From the NCBI GenBank assembly GCA_020633995.1, contig JACKCO010000003.1, forward strand, positions 186,001-250,000: a stretch of DNA of 64,000 nucleotides, written 5' to 3'. The position numbers were made by a program, and so were the translations under genes. The DNA is from Campylobacterota bacterium (GTDB lineage Bacteria; Babelota; Babeliae; Babelales; RVW-14). The stretch's first letter is position 1. Each line of letters starts with the position of its first letter. The notes beneath the pieces were generated by a model, which was not told where the DNA came from, made no database searches, and saw only the letters and a list, made by a program, of their open reading frames with translations. This document shows positions 36,478 through 46,098 of this stretch, piece by piece.

Positions 36478-36803
36478 TACGCAAATTACCCTCTCCGTAA
36501 GCGGCCAGCGCTTAACTTAATTGGCACGTTAAGCCAAGCTTGACTCGCTATGCTCAACGCTGGCCAGTCCCTGAACACCATTGCCCCCTCTAAATCATCA
36601 AAAAGCCTATTATACGGCCTCCTTTAGACATTCTCCCCGTCTCTCTAGGAAATATTTACAAATGTTAAATTATTGACTTATAGTAGCTATAATAAGTAAA
36701 TTTAAGCTATGAATAGTACAAATAGAAAATATATAATGGGGCAGTTCACCACCATTACAACACCATCAAGCGAATTGCTTTAAGGGAACTTTTGGGGAGC
36801 CAT
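36478..36803. other. gene-free stretch with a long inverted repeat
   Basis: Near 36502-36569 GGCCAGCG and CGCTGGCC flank an internal TTAAC/GTTAA pairing, so the region can fold into a branched hairpin just after the HIT gene. Further right are A/T-rich sequences including a TATAAT at 36732-36737 without a matching -35 box. No coding potential was seen. Confidence 0.5.
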
Positions 36804-38204
36804 ATGAAGAAGCAAAACTATAGCTTAAAGAACCTTGTATTTTTTTCGGCACTTTATTGCGCTACAACGTTGTTCTATACCGACCTACAGCCAAGCTCAG
36901 CGCAACCCAAAGAGTGGACCATCTTGGTGTACGTACAAGCCAACAATAACCTAGCAAGCTTCGCAAGCAAAAACTTTACCGATATGGCTGAAATTGGATC
37001 CAACCAAAACTTAAACATAGCCATTCAATGGTATCAACCTCATGACCAGGGCTTTTGGCGCTACAAAATTAATAAGGGAAAAATGGAACTCGACGTTCGC
37101 CTCCCAACCACATCCGACGGAAATTCAGACAAAGATCTTTCAGATGCCATGCGCTGGGCCGTTAATAAATACCCCGCAAAAAATTATGGGTTAATTTTGT
37201 GGGATCACGGTATCGGCGTTTTGGATCCCGCATGGGGCAGGCTAAGCTCTTTTAAAAAAGATGCAAAAATTGAGGAATTCGTTTGTAACCTTGACCCTGA
37301 AATGGTAAAAAACAACCCTCGCATTCAAATTGAAGGGCTTACCATCGAGGAACAAGATAAACTTTTCACCCCTCAGCAACGCTCACCGCTTTTTGTTCAC
37401 TCAAGTCATCACGAAAATGAACATCGAGGTATTCTTTTTAATGAATATAAAAAAACATACATGGACAACCAAACGCTATGCAAGGCGCTCAGCGATATCC
37501 ACAAAAATGTTTTAAAAAATAAAAAAATTGATCTTCTTGGCATGGATGCATGTTTGATGGCCATGCTTGAAATAGCCTACCAAGCACGACACTATGCAAG
37601 TTATTTAGTATCTTCACAAGAGGTAGAGCTTGGCTATGGTTGGTCATACACACCATTTATGCATGCGCTAGCGCACAGCAAAGCAACCCCTACGCAGGCA
37701 GCTCAAGCGATTGTGACCGCCTATGAAGGCTACTACAAAAATAAAATAGGGTTTTATACACAGTCTGCCATAGACTTGGAAAAAACCATAAATATTAGAG
37801 AAAATCTTGATGCACTCGTCGAAAAAATAAAACTTTGCCAAGCTACAAATAAAAGCGTCATTAATAATGTGATCAATCAAGCGCGTAAAGCAAGCCTACA
37901 GTTTAGCGCACAAAGCTACGTCGATCTTCATTCATTTTACCAAGAACTGTTTAAGCTGCTTTCAAATAAAGATGTTACACAAGAAATTAAGCAGGCCAAT
38001 GATTTGAAAACGATTTTAACACAGGGACTACAATCAATCGAACAAGCCGTTATTGCAAACGCTGCGGGCAATACCCTTTCTCGTGCCAAAGGTATTTCGA
38101 TATACTTTCCTCGTCATCACATTGATGATTCGTATCAAAAAATTGAGTTCGCCAAGGAAAGTAAATGGTTGCATTTTATTAAAGAGCTGCTTCCAAGCTT
38201 GTAA
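36804..38204 (+). CDS. exported clostripain-family (C11) cysteine peptidase, copy 1
   Basis: The start ATG follows GGGGAG and opens a signal peptide (about residues 1-33). The C11 domain starts with WTILVYVQANNNL. The catalytic histidine is H135 in LILWDHGIG and the catalytic cysteine is C250 in LLGMDACLMAMLEIAYQ. The family cleaves after arginine or lysine and often needs Ca2+ and self-processing. The signal peptide places it in the periplasm or outside the cell. Its neighbour at 38304 is a paralog, 99 bp apart, same strand. The C-terminus keeps the YFPR segment shared with that copy. Confidence 0.9.
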   Translation: MKKQNYSLKNLVFFSALYCATTLFYTDLQPSSAQPKEWTILVYVQANNNLASFASKNFTDMAEIGSNQNLNIAIQWYQPHDQGFWRYKINKGKMELDVRLPTTSDGNSDKDLSDAMRWAVNKYPAKNYGLILWDHGIGVLDPAWGRLSSFKKDAKIEEFVCNLDPEMVKNNPRIQIEGLTIEEQDKLFTPQQRSPLFVHSSHHENEHRGILFNEYKKTYMDNQTLCKALSDIHKNVLKNKKIDLLGMDACLMAMLEIAYQARHYASYLVSSQEVELGYGWSYTPFMHALAHSKATPTQAAQAIVTAYEGYYKNKIGFYTQSAIDLEKTINIRENLDALVEKIKLCQATNKSVINNVINQARKASLQFSAQSYVDLHSFYQELFKLLSNKDVTQEIKQANDLKTILTQGLQSIEQAVIANAAGNTLSRAKGISIYFPRHHIDDSYQKIEFAKESKWLHFIKELLPSL

Positions 38205-38303
38205 AAATACGCACATTAAAAAACTTATTGACTAGATACATCATCTATTTCTACGCTGACTGCAACTAATAAAACTCATTAAATAAAACGAGAAGGAGTC
38301 AGA

Positions 38304-39698
38304 GTGGAAAACTCTAAAGTGCGTAAACTTGCGTATGCAAGCAGTATAGTACTTATTGCGCTCATTACCTCCGTACCCGCACATGCAGCAGCAGAATGGA
38401 CGGTACTCACTTTTATTCAGGCCGATAATAATCTTGCAGACTTCGCTTACTACAATATCAACGATATGCAAAAAGGCATACTCTCTGACGATGATGTCAA
38501 TATCTTGGTCCAATGGGATCAACCTGAAAACAGGCGAATTTGGCGCTACCGCATAACCGCAAGCGGCAAAGTTGAAGACGCATCAGTTTCGGGCGAAATG
38601 GGTAATCAGCCAGCAAAAGAACTAACTGACTCTATGCGCTGGGCTAGCTCGGACTACCCAGCAAATCGCTATGCTTTGATTTTATGGAACCATGGAACGG
38701 GCGTAGAAAACTACTGCTACCAAGGAGAGTTGGACGATGGATATGACCTGCGCCAACCACAACTAGCCCCAGAGCTCAGGTCATGGATTCAAATCCCGGG
38801 TTTTGAGCAAGCAAACCAAACAACTGAGCGCACAATTTTGTATGACGACACTGAAGGAACGTGCCTTGGCTGTAGTGAACTCGGGTCGTGCATGGGTGAA
38901 ATTAAAACAATACTTGGGAAAAATCTTGATCTACTCGGAATGGATGCTTGCTTAATGGCAATGCTTGAAATTGAATGGCAAGTTAAAGACTCTGTTGATG
39001 TCATTGTTGCATCAGAAGAAATTGAACCTGGTTATGGTTGGTCATATGAAGGATTTATAAATCCACTAACAACAAACCCAAAAATGACCGCTGCTCAACT
39101 TGGTCAAGCAATTGTAAATTCATATACAACACTGTATGCAAATAACTACTACGCGCAAGACCACACACTCTCCTGCGTTTGCACCACAAAGCTTGATGCT
39201 ATTAAAGACAACCTTCAACAATTTATCCGTGATGTTGATACGTGCGTTCAAGCAGACGAATATAGAGCACGTAGCGCAATACAAAAAGCACGATACGCAT
39301 CAATTGAAATGTATATCTCTGAATACATCGACCTACATTCATTTTATGCAGCACTAGTCAGACGGCTTGACGATGTCAGCCCACGTTCAGACAGAATACT
39401 AAGCAAAGCTCGCCGCCGCAGACGCCAAAAATATTCCCCCGACTATCTTGCAGCACTTGACGCCATGATAAAAACAGCCAAAGAAGGCATGAACCTAATA
39501 TCAGATGCAGTTCTCTCAAATGCTACTGGACCATTAATGGATGGTGCGCACGGCCTCTCAATCTATTTCCCTCGCAAGGGCGAAATGCATGCGTCGTATG
39601 CTGACGTTCGCTTTGGTAAAGAAGTAAATTGGGAAGAATTTGTAAAAACAAATATGAAAGCACAGCAGCGCAAGAGACGTGAGCGTCGTAGAAGATAA
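38304..39698 (+). CDS. exported clostripain-family (C11) cysteine peptidase, copy 2
   Basis: This gene starts at GTG after AAGGAG. The signal peptide ends near AHA (residue 28). The domain begins WTVLTFIQADNNL; the catalytic pair is H130 in LILWNHGTG and C216 in LLGMDACLMAMLEIEWQ. A cysteine cluster (C187, C190, C196) between them is absent from copy 1. The protein ends with a very basic tail, KAQQRKRRERRRR. The order of motifs and the shared YFPR segment show tandem duplication followed by divergence. A role in processing exported or host proteins is inference. Confidence 0.9.
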   Translation: MENSKVRKLAYASSIVLIALITSVPAHAAAEWTVLTFIQADNNLADFAYYNINDMQKGILSDDDVNILVQWDQPENRRIWRYRITASGKVEDASVSGEMGNQPAKELTDSMRWASSDYPANRYALILWNHGTGVENYCYQGELDDGYDLRQPQLAPELRSWIQIPGFEQANQTTERTILYDDTEGTCLGCSELGSCMGEIKTILGKNLDLLGMDACLMAMLEIEWQVKDSVDVIVASEEIEPGYGWSYEGFINPLTTNPKMTAAQLGQAIVNSYTTLYANNYYAQDHTLSCVCTTKLDAIKDNLQQFIRDVDTCVQADEYRARSAIQKARYASIEMYISEYIDLHSFYAALVRRLDDVSPRSDRILSKARRRRRQKYSPDYLAALDAMIKTAKEGMNLISDAVLSNATGPLMDGAHGLSIYFPRKGEMHASYADVRFGKEVNWEEFVKTNMKAQQRKRRERRRR

Positions 39699-39778
39699 AT
39701 TTAATAAAACCTACCCAAGCAAAAACGCTAAAATTTATTTACAACAGGTAGTATTTGTTAACCCATTTCAATGGCATA

Positions 39779-39811
39779 CGGAGTCATTCCCGATCGGCGT
39801 CGGGGATGACT
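39779..39811. repeat. single palindromic repeat
   Basis: GTCATTCCCGATCGGCGTCGGGGATGACTCC is one palindrome of the GATCCCCGA class, the only clear copy right of 27 kb. Confidence 0.8.
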
Positions 39812-39881
39812 CCAAAAGACTATGTACGTTTAAAAACAATCAACTCGCTAAATAGAAATTCATACTATCACTTGTATACAT

Positions 39882-40373
39882 TCACTCAGATTTAAAAAAA
39901 ATATCATTCATCTTTTCACTCTTGATGTAATCAAATGGGCACAACCCTTTTTTATCAGGCAAATTGATTACCGCCTTTTTTTTAATGAGCATTTTTGCCA
40001 TCTTTGTATCATCGGCTATAACGGCATAATGCAATGCTGTTTTTCTCTCATCATCTTGCAAGTCAATAGCTGCTGAATGCTTTAACAATAATTTAGCCGC
40101 CTCATATTGGCCGGCAAGTACAGCCCAGTGCAACGGTGTTCGTTGGTGCTCATCCAGCCCATTGACCGGCACAGGAGGAAAACCCAGCAGGCGCTTCATC
40201 TCACTAATGCGTCCACATATTGCAGCTTTGTGCAATTTATCGGCCCCAAGCGTGTTGCCAATCATTGTATTAATTTCAGCCTCCGATAGCTTACCTGTAC
40301 TCTCTTTATCACTTTTGGCAAAAAGATTTACCATCAAGGGTAACAAATACAACAAATACCTAACTTTCACCAC
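39882..40373 (-). CDS. small exported ankyrin-repeat protein, 163 aa
   Basis: The signal peptide (YLLYLLPLMVNLFAK) is followed by three to four ankyrin repeats over about residues 45-155: LHKAAICGRISEMKRLL, TPLHWAVLAGQYEAAKLLL, ALHYAVIADDTKMAKMLI. It overlaps the upstream gene's 3' end by 14 bp and shares its TPLHWAVL repeat, indicating an operon of two paralogs. Confidence 0.83.
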   Translation of the reverse strand: MVKVRYLLYLLPLMVNLFAKSDKESTGKLSEAEINTMIGNTLGADKLHKAAICGRISEMKRLLGFPPVPVNGLDEHQRTPLHWAVLAGQYEAAKLLLKHSAAIDLQDDERKTALHYAVIADDTKMAKMLIKKKAVINLPDKKGLCPFDYIKSEKMNDIFFKSE

Positions 40374-40809
40374 GTTCCCCTACACAAGATCCTTGCACAG
40401 CACCAAGCAACAGCCTACAATTTTTTTCTCGAGCATAATCACAAGGTGTTTTATTAAACTTATCCCGCGCTTGAAGGCTTGCTCCTCCTGCAACAAGGCA
40501 ACGTACAGCCTGCAGCCATCCAATAAGCACAGCCCAATGCAGTGGCGTTCGATTGTGCGCATCCCTAAAATCTTCGACGCGGCATTCTCTTCCCTCTGGA
40601 AGAATCATATCCAGCTCGTCTGCATCTTGAAAATACATGAGCCTATGCATTTCACTGATTCTTAATTCTTTGGCCATAGAAAGTTCTATAAATTCTTCTG
40701 CTTCAAGAGCATAAAATTTTTCTAATTTCTCTAACTCAACATTTGAATAAACAGACGTGTTAAAAGACAAACAAAAAAGCATAGAAATGGCGTACAGATT
40801 TTTTTTCAT
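40360..40809 (-). CDS. small exported ankyrin-repeat protein, 149 aa
   Basis: A signal peptide (YAISMLFCLSFNTSVYS) is followed by an acidic helix and two ankyrin repeats (about 80-140: RTPLHWAVLIGWLQAVRCL, GGASLQARDKFNKTP). The start has AAGGAG upstream (minus strand, near 40817). It is translated before and overlaps the 163-aa paralog. Confidence 0.8.
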   Translation of the reverse strand: MKKNLYAISMLFCLSFNTSVYSNVELEKLEKFYALEAEEFIELSMAKELRISEMHRLMYFQDADELDMILPEGRECRVEDFRDAHNRTPLHWAVLIGWLQAVRCLVAGGASLQARDKFNKTPCDYAREKNCRLLLGAVQGSCVGERGES

Positions 40810-40953
40810 TTTTCTCCTTTTTAAAACTCACCGCTATAAAATTATCAGGAAAATAACAAAACATAACCAAAAAAGCAGTCGTTTTAATTTTGTGTTAGGC
40901 TATACGTTCTTACAACATTTAAAAAAAATGATTTTGTTCTAGAAAGGCCACCC

Positions 40954-41580
40954 ATGACAATAGTACAAAAACAACCGACAGCAACTCCAACAAAGCCCGA
41001 TGAAAAAATTCTTGTCGTTGCACGCAAAAACTTGTTCGCAGCAACAACACCACAGGGATTTGTTTCCATCGACAATTTCAAAGAGTTTGAAACAAACATT
41101 GATGCTCACAAGGAGTTTATTTGGCGCCAAGCAGCAGAACAAGATCCAAGTTACAAACAAATTATTCCTTATTTGGTTTTTAAATATCAAGAAAAAATTT
41201 TTCTCATGCAACGCCCCGAAAAAGCAGGCGAACAGCGCTTAAAAAATAAATATACCCTTGGCATTGGTGGGCACATTAGAGAACAGGACCTAACACACAA
41301 TTCTATTTTTGAATGGAGCAGACGCGAATTTACCGAAGAGGTAAACTACAAGGATGACTTTTCAATAACGCCACTTGGTTTAGTTAATGATGAAAGCAAT
41401 AGCGTTGGCCAGGTGCACGTTGGCTTTGTTTTTTTACTTGAAGGCAGCAGCGACAACATTAGTATCAGATCAGAACTCAAACACGGCTCACTACTAACCA
41501 TTGAAGAGTGTGCAAAACAATATGACAACATGGAAACGTGGAGCCAACTCGTATTCAAACATCTTGAGAAAACATACTAA
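40954..41580 (+). CDS. NUDIX-type phosphoesterase resembling COG4112
   Basis: The 208-aa protein matches the pattern of predicted MutT-like phosphoesterases (COG4112): an N-terminal ILVVARKNLF, DPSYKQIIPYLVF, LGIGGHI, a REFTEEV nudix helix, LVNDESNSVGQVHVGFVF, and a C-terminal NMETWSQLVFKHL. The nudix box is degenerate, with N where a glycine usually follows REUxEEx, so the substrate is uncertain. It ends 13 bp before the transketolase gene, suggesting co-transcription. No signal peptide is present. Confidence 0.82.
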   Translation: MTIVQKQPTATPTKPDEKILVVARKNLFAATTPQGFVSIDNFKEFETNIDAHKEFIWRQAAEQDPSYKQIIPYLVFKYQEKIFLMQRPEKAGEQRLKNKYTLGIGGHIREQDLTHNSIFEWSRREFTEEVNYKDDFSITPLGLVNDESNSVGQVHVGFVFLLEGSSDNISIRSELKHGSLLTIEECAKQYDNMETWSQLVFKHLEKTY

Positions 41581-41593
41581 AGGAGAACTGATT

Positions 41594-43486
41594 ATGCCAA
41601 ACACCCACGCTATTGACCTTGCACGGCTTGAATATCACGCACTACAAATTCGCATCGATTCCATTCGTGCAACAAGCCAAGCCGGCTCCGGTCATCCAAC
41701 ATCATGCCTTTCAGCTGCAGATATTGTCAGCGCACTTTTTTTTCACGTACTGTGCTATGATTTAAAAAATCCAGAGCATCCGAACAACGATCGGGTTATT
41801 CTTTCTAAGGGACATGCTATTCCTGTGCTGTATGCAGCATGGAAGCAGCTTGGGGTCATTTCAGACCAAGAACTACTTAGCTTGAGAAAGTTTGACTCCG
41901 TACTTGAGGGACACCCAACAAGCCGCTTTGCATACAATGAAGCTGCAACAGGATCCCTTGGACAGGGGCTCTCGATCGGGGTTGGTATGGCTCTTAATGC
42001 ACGCATGCGCGAGCTTGATTACACAACTTACGTTATTTTAGGTGACGGCGAAGTTGCAGAAGGTAGTGTGTGGGAAGCTGCTGAGCTTGCCGCTCACAAT
42101 AACGTCGACAACTTGGTTGCAATACTCGATTGTAATCGCCTTGCCCAGTCTGGATCGAGCATCCACGATCATGATGTAAAAAAATATGCTCGCCAATTTG
42201 AAGCATTTGGCTGGAACACATGCATTATCGATGGACACAATATCACCGATATTGTTGCAGCCCTTGAACACAGCAAAGAACAAAGTGGTAAGCCGAGCAT
42301 GATCATTGCAAAAACATTTAAAGGTCATGGCATAGCAGCAAGCGAAAACAAAGATGGTTTTCACGGAAAACCATTTGAGCTCGACGATATACAAAGTCTT
42401 ATTGATCAACTCAACACAACATTTTCTTCTGCTTCAAACTACGCCCCAAGCTCTCTTTATGCACCATCTGAACCAACCCCAGCTGACGCGCACGAAACCA
42501 AGACTCCACATATTCCTGATATTGATTTAGCACACGATGACAATAGCGCAGAGTTTACAGCTGATAAAAAACTTGCAACACGTAAAGCATTTGGCTATGC
42601 ACTTTCTGCGCTTGGCCATACAAGCAACTCAATTATTGCACTCGATGCTGATGTACAAAATTCGACATTTACTGAAATGTTTGCGCAGGCTTTTCCTGAT
42701 CGTTTTATTCAATGCTTCATTGCTGAACAAAACATGGTAGGCATTGCAACAGGTTTACAAGCTCGTGGCTTAATTCCCTTTGCTGCAACATTTGGAGCTT
42801 TTTTTACTCGTTGTTACGACCAAATTAGAATGGCTGGCATCGGCCGCAACGCCCTACGCCTATGCGGTTCACATAGCGGGGTATCAATTGGTGAAGACGG
42901 TCCATCACAAATGGCACTTGAAGACATTGCAATGCTCAGCACAATACCAGATTCTATCATTCTATACCCATCTGACGCTGTTGCTACATACAAACTTACC
43001 AACTTGATGGCGCAGTATCACGATGGCATTTCATACCTACGTACAACACGCGCAGCAACCCCAGTCCTTTATAAGAAAGACGAAGAATTTAAACTCGGTG
43101 GCTGCAAAGTTTTACGCCAAAGTGACAATGACCAGGTATGTATAATCGCAGCCGGCATTACTCTGCATGAGGCACTAAAAGCACACGAGCAACTTAAAAC
43201 TGAAGGCATCATGGCCGCAGTGATTGACCTATACTCAGTCAAACCACTTGACAACCAAACAATAAAAAAAGTTGCACAAAAAGCTGGCAATCGTGTTATC
43301 ACTGTTGAAGATCACTACCTACAAGGCGGTATTGGCAGCCTCGTCGCGCATGCATTAAGCACAACAAACATTGCCGTCCAGTCTTTGGCTGTCAAACAAC
43401 TTTCTCGCTCAGGCAAGCCTGAAGAGTTGCTCGCTTACGCCAAAATCGATGCTGCAGCAATTGTAGAAAAAGTGAAAGAGAAATAA
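41594..43486 (+). CDS. tkt: transketolase
   Basis: The 630-aa thiamine-diphosphate enzyme moves two-carbon units in the non-oxidative pentose phosphate pathway. Motifs in order: SGHPTSCLSAADI near residue 32, the ThDP-binding GDGEVAEGS near 149, FKGHGIA near 238, and in the second half GALSALG-type GYALSALGHTS, then FIAEQNMVGIA and the C-terminal SVKPLD, HYLQGGIGS. Start has AGGAGA upstream. A family alternative is the two-subunit transketolase or 1-deoxyxylulose-phosphate synthase; the single chain without DXS-specific features favours transketolase. Its product ribose 5-phosphate pairs with an otherwise minimal metabolism. Confidence 0.93.
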   Translation: MPNTHAIDLARLEYHALQIRIDSIRATSQAGSGHPTSCLSAADIVSALFFHVLCYDLKNPEHPNNDRVILSKGHAIPVLYAAWKQLGVISDQELLSLRKFDSVLEGHPTSRFAYNEAATGSLGQGLSIGVGMALNARMRELDYTTYVILGDGEVAEGSVWEAAELAAHNNVDNLVAILDCNRLAQSGSSIHDHDVKKYARQFEAFGWNTCIIDGHNITDIVAALEHSKEQSGKPSMIIAKTFKGHGIAASENKDGFHGKPFELDDIQSLIDQLNTTFSSASNYAPSSLYAPSEPTPADAHETKTPHIPDIDLAHDDNSAEFTADKKLATRKAFGYALSALGHTSNSIIALDADVQNSTFTEMFAQAFPDRFIQCFIAEQNMVGIATGLQARGLIPFAATFGAFFTRCYDQIRMAGIGRNALRLCGSHSGVSIGEDGPSQMALEDIAMLSTIPDSIILYPSDAVATYKLTNLMAQYHDGISYLRTTRAATPVLYKKDEEFKLGGCKVLRQSDNDQVCIIAAGITLHEALKAHEQLKTEGIMAAVIDLYSVKPLDNQTIKKVAQKAGNRVITVEDHYLQGGIGSLVAHALSTTNIAVQSLAVKQLSRSGKPEELLAYAKIDAAAIVEKVKEK

Positions 43487-43560
43487 AATATTGCCTCACC
43501 TTACACCATCCTTGTAAGTTATAGCAAAAATCGAATACTACCTGTAAAAGAGGAAGATTT

Positions 43561-44301
43561 ATGAACAAAATCACAACATTGGCAATGGGTGTGCTCATTA
43601 CCGCACTAGCCACTTCATGTTCAGCAAAAAGCTTGGAGATTGAAAATACAAATGAAAATCACTCAATTATATTCGAGGAAAACGAGTGGTCATTTCCAAA
43701 GCCATATACCCTACTCAGATCAAATGACCATGTTATTTTACTCAATGAAGTAATTCGCTATCAAAGTGAAAACATCGAATACATAAAACAACTTATCGCT
43801 GAAAGCAAAAATCTTGACGAATTCGACTGTAGTGGCCACGCGGCACTACACATCGCTGTAATGAAAAAAGAAAAAGAAATTACTCAATTGCTGCTCGACG
43901 CCGGAGCAAGCGTTTCACTCATCGACCAATTTGATTGGACACCTTTGCTCCATGCAATATGGGAGAAAAACCGGGAGATAGCACAAGAACTACTGAGTCG
44001 TGGCGCTGATATAAACGAACCAATCAAAGACGGCATCACGCCACTACATTACGCAGTTTCATGGGGAGCTGAGAGTGTTAAATTTGTCTTAAACCTCAAT
44101 CCCAACATCAATGTTCAAGACAAAGAGGGGCTAACACCACTCCACCGTGCAACCTTGGGCAATAATCTTGAAGTTATTGAATTACTACTTAAACATGGCG
44201 CGAGCAAAACAATTACTGACAGCAAAAACAGAACCGCTGCCGATCTAGCTGTTGAACACACCTGTAGAGATATGATCACTACTTGGCACAATAACACGTA
44301 A
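43561..44301 (+). CDS. exported or lipoprotein ankyrin-repeat protein, 246 aa
   Basis: The N-terminus (ITTLAMGVLITALATSC) could be a signal peptide or, with the cysteine at residue 20, a weak lipobox. Five ankyrin repeats span about 70-235: ALHIAVMKKEKEITQLLL, DWTPLLHAIWEKNREIAQ, TPLHYAVSWGAESVKFVL, TPLHRATLGNNLEVIELLL. Its repeats match the next gene unit for unit (FDWTPLLHAI, LSRGADINEPIK against FDWTPLLHAI, EHGADINMPIK), so the two arose by tandem duplication. The start has AGAGGAAG. Confidence 0.85.
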   Translation: MNKITTLAMGVLITALATSCSAKSLEIENTNENHSIIFEENEWSFPKPYTLLRSNDHVILLNEVIRYQSENIEYIKQLIAESKNLDEFDCSGHAALHIAVMKKEKEITQLLLDAGASVSLIDQFDWTPLLHAIWEKNREIAQELLSRGADINEPIKDGITPLHYAVSWGAESVKFVLNLNPNINVQDKEGLTPLHRATLGNNLEVIELLLKHGASKTITDSKNRTAADLAVEHTCRDMITTWHNNT

Positions 44302-44308
44302 ATTATAC

Positions 44309-44347
44309 GAGTAAGCAGGGCAACAGTCCTGCTTACTCACTTCTTTC
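44309..44347 (+). terminator. intrinsic terminator after the 43561 ankyrin gene
   Basis: GAGTAAGCAGG pairs perfectly with CCTGCTTACTC around an 8-base loop, followed by ACTTCTTTC. The T-tract is imperfect. Confidence 0.75.
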
Positions 44348-44443
44348 TGTTAATCTCACATAAACTCTTGCGCTTGTTTTAAACTCGTTCTAGGCTCTTA
44401 GCAGGTTTATAATTTTTCATTCTCTACAAAAAAGGAGAGGGTC

Positions 44444-45115
44444 ATGAAAAGAACTTCTTTACTGCTGGTTTGCCTCCATTCAATTCTTACGCTTTGGACT
44501 CCTCTGCTCGCACATGAAGATAATCCTTATCCGCTGCATGAAGCCATTTACGCATACAACACATACTGGATAAACGAAAACCTTGCAGCAATCGATCAAC
44601 TCATAACAAGCAACGCTGCAAACCTGGACGACTTCAATGATGAAGGATATGCTCCCCTACACATTGCAGTATTTGAAAACAGATTTGATGTTGTCAAAAA
44701 GCTTGTTGATGCCGGCGCGGACGTTAATCGCCAAGACTTTTTTGATTGGACCCCTCTACTGCATGCAATTAATGGACGCAACCGTAAGACTGCAAATTTT
44801 TTAGTCGAGCATGGTGCCGATATAAACATGCCTATCAAACACGGAGAATGTGCCCTTCATTTTGCCATACGCTGGGGTATCATGCACGTTGAATTTGTTT
44901 TGGAATACAAAGCCGATATTAATGTAGCAGATAATGCAGGATGGACTCCGCTCCATGGTGCTGCTGCCTACAAAAATCCTGAGCTTGTCAAACTGTTACT
45001 TGATCACGGAGCAGATCGCAAACGCACAGACTTGAAAAAACGAACTCCACAAGAACTTACCACCGATGAAGAGTGTATTAAGCTGCTAAAAACCTATTTT
45101 CCAGAAAACGAATAA
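44444..45115 (+). CDS. exported ankyrin-repeat protein, 223 aa
   Basis: This paralog of the previous gene starts after AAAGGAGAGG and has a signal peptide (LLLVCLHSILTLWTPLLA). Five repeats cover about 45-215: PLHIAVFENRFDVVKKLV, DWTPLLHAINGRNRKTAN, ALHFAIRWGIMHVEFVL, TPLHGAAAYKNPELVKLLL. The repeat register is the same as in its neighbour. The next ankyrin gene begins 21 bp downstream. Confidence 0.87.
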   Translation: MKRTSLLLVCLHSILTLWTPLLAHEDNPYPLHEAIYAYNTYWINENLAAIDQLITSNAANLDDFNDEGYAPLHIAVFENRFDVVKKLVDAGADVNRQDFFDWTPLLHAINGRNRKTANFLVEHGADINMPIKHGECALHFAIRWGIMHVEFVLEYKADINVADNAGWTPLHGAAAYKNPELVKLLLDHGADRKRTDLKKRTPQELTTDEECIKLLKTYFPENE

Positions 45116-45136
45116 AAAAGCGATACATAACAACCC

Positions 45137-45976
45137 ATGGATAGCTTTTGGAGTGCTCTTACAAAAACAGCAGCCGTCTGTACCTCTCTGGTACTTGCCC
45201 CAACTCAACAAACCTTGCATGATATAGCACTCTGTGCAGCAGCACAAAACAATGATGTTCAGTCAGCATCAAGGCTCTTGACCAGTTCAAAAGCTAGCAT
45301 TAACACTCAAGACCCACTCGGCAGAACACCGCTGCGCATCGCTGCACTTGAAGGTAATGTTGAAATGATACGGCTTCTTCTTAAACACCATGCACATACA
45401 ACAATGCCCGACAACGAGGGCTGGACGCCCATGTTTGCTGCCATATCCACCAATAAACCTGCAGTAGTCGAAGCACTTCTCGAGCACGATCAAACACTTG
45501 CCAACACAAGAAACAATAAAGGCCTTATGCCTTTGCACAAAGCTGTCAGTGACTACACACAAGACACGCAAGAAGCTCGTAAGGCCATCATCATGATGCT
45601 CCTAGCATATGGTGCTCAAATCAATGCTCCCATTAAAAACCCTGAGAATAGGTGGGGTAGCACGTATGCCTATCAAGTCATTGCAACACAAAATAATATC
45701 ATCATCCCTGACAACGAAGGCTGGACTCCTCTGCATCAGGCAGCAGATGCCTGTTCGCGCAACGATGTAACGAGAAATCCATATAAAGAATTACCCGATT
45801 ACCGCATTGGTGATACTGATGTTATTGAACTCCTTCTCAGGAACGGTGCAGACCCCAAGCTTACTGACTATAAGGGCCGCAGGCCGCAACAGCTAGCAAA
45901 ATCAAAGCGCGTGCTCAATGCCTTTGCCCCGAATTATCGGCCTGTAGCAATACCTCAGGTCACAATCATTGAGTAA
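45137..45976 (+). CDS. exported ankyrin-repeat protein, 279 aa
   Basis: A weak signal peptide (TAAVCTSLVLAPTQQ) precedes at least five ankyrin units: TPLRIAALEGNVEMIRLLL, WTPMFAAISTNKPAVVEALL, MPLHKAV, MMLLAYGAQINAP, WTPLHQAADA and LLLRNGADPKLTD. An internal duplication is visible: PDNEGWTP occurs at about 93 and 194. It sits 21 bp after the previous ankyrin gene, so a shared transcript is likely. No good Shine-Dalgarno was found. Confidence 0.83.
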   Translation: MDSFWSALTKTAAVCTSLVLAPTQQTLHDIALCAAAQNNDVQSASRLLTSSKASINTQDPLGRTPLRIAALEGNVEMIRLLLKHHAHTTMPDNEGWTPMFAAISTNKPAVVEALLEHDQTLANTRNNKGLMPLHKAVSDYTQDTQEARKAIIMMLLAYGAQINAPIKNPENRWGSTYAYQVIATQNNIIIPDNEGWTPLHQAADACSRNDVTRNPYKELPDYRIGDTDVIELLLRNGADPKLTDYKGRRPQQLAKSKRVLNAFAPNYRPVAIPQVTIIE

Positions 45977-46025
45977 CCGCTCCAATAGGTTTTTGCAATA
46001 AATCGCTGCCAAATAAGCTTTTTAC

Positions 46026-46053
46026 TTGAAAAAATAAATTTGTATGGCACAAT
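46026..46053 (+). promoter_or_regulatory. candidate promoter for tRNA-Asp
   Basis: TTGAAA and CACAAT are spaced by 16 bp, with the tRNA starting about 45 bp downstream of the -10. Confidence 0.4.
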
Positions 46054-46098
46054 AGTGGTACTTCCTGACCATATTTGGTCCAAAGATGTTTATGGTGG

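Noticed and set aside
36673..36695. TTGACT with TATAAT nine bases later as a promoter for the first clostripain gene
   Set aside because: The spacing is far too short for a sigma-70-type promoter.
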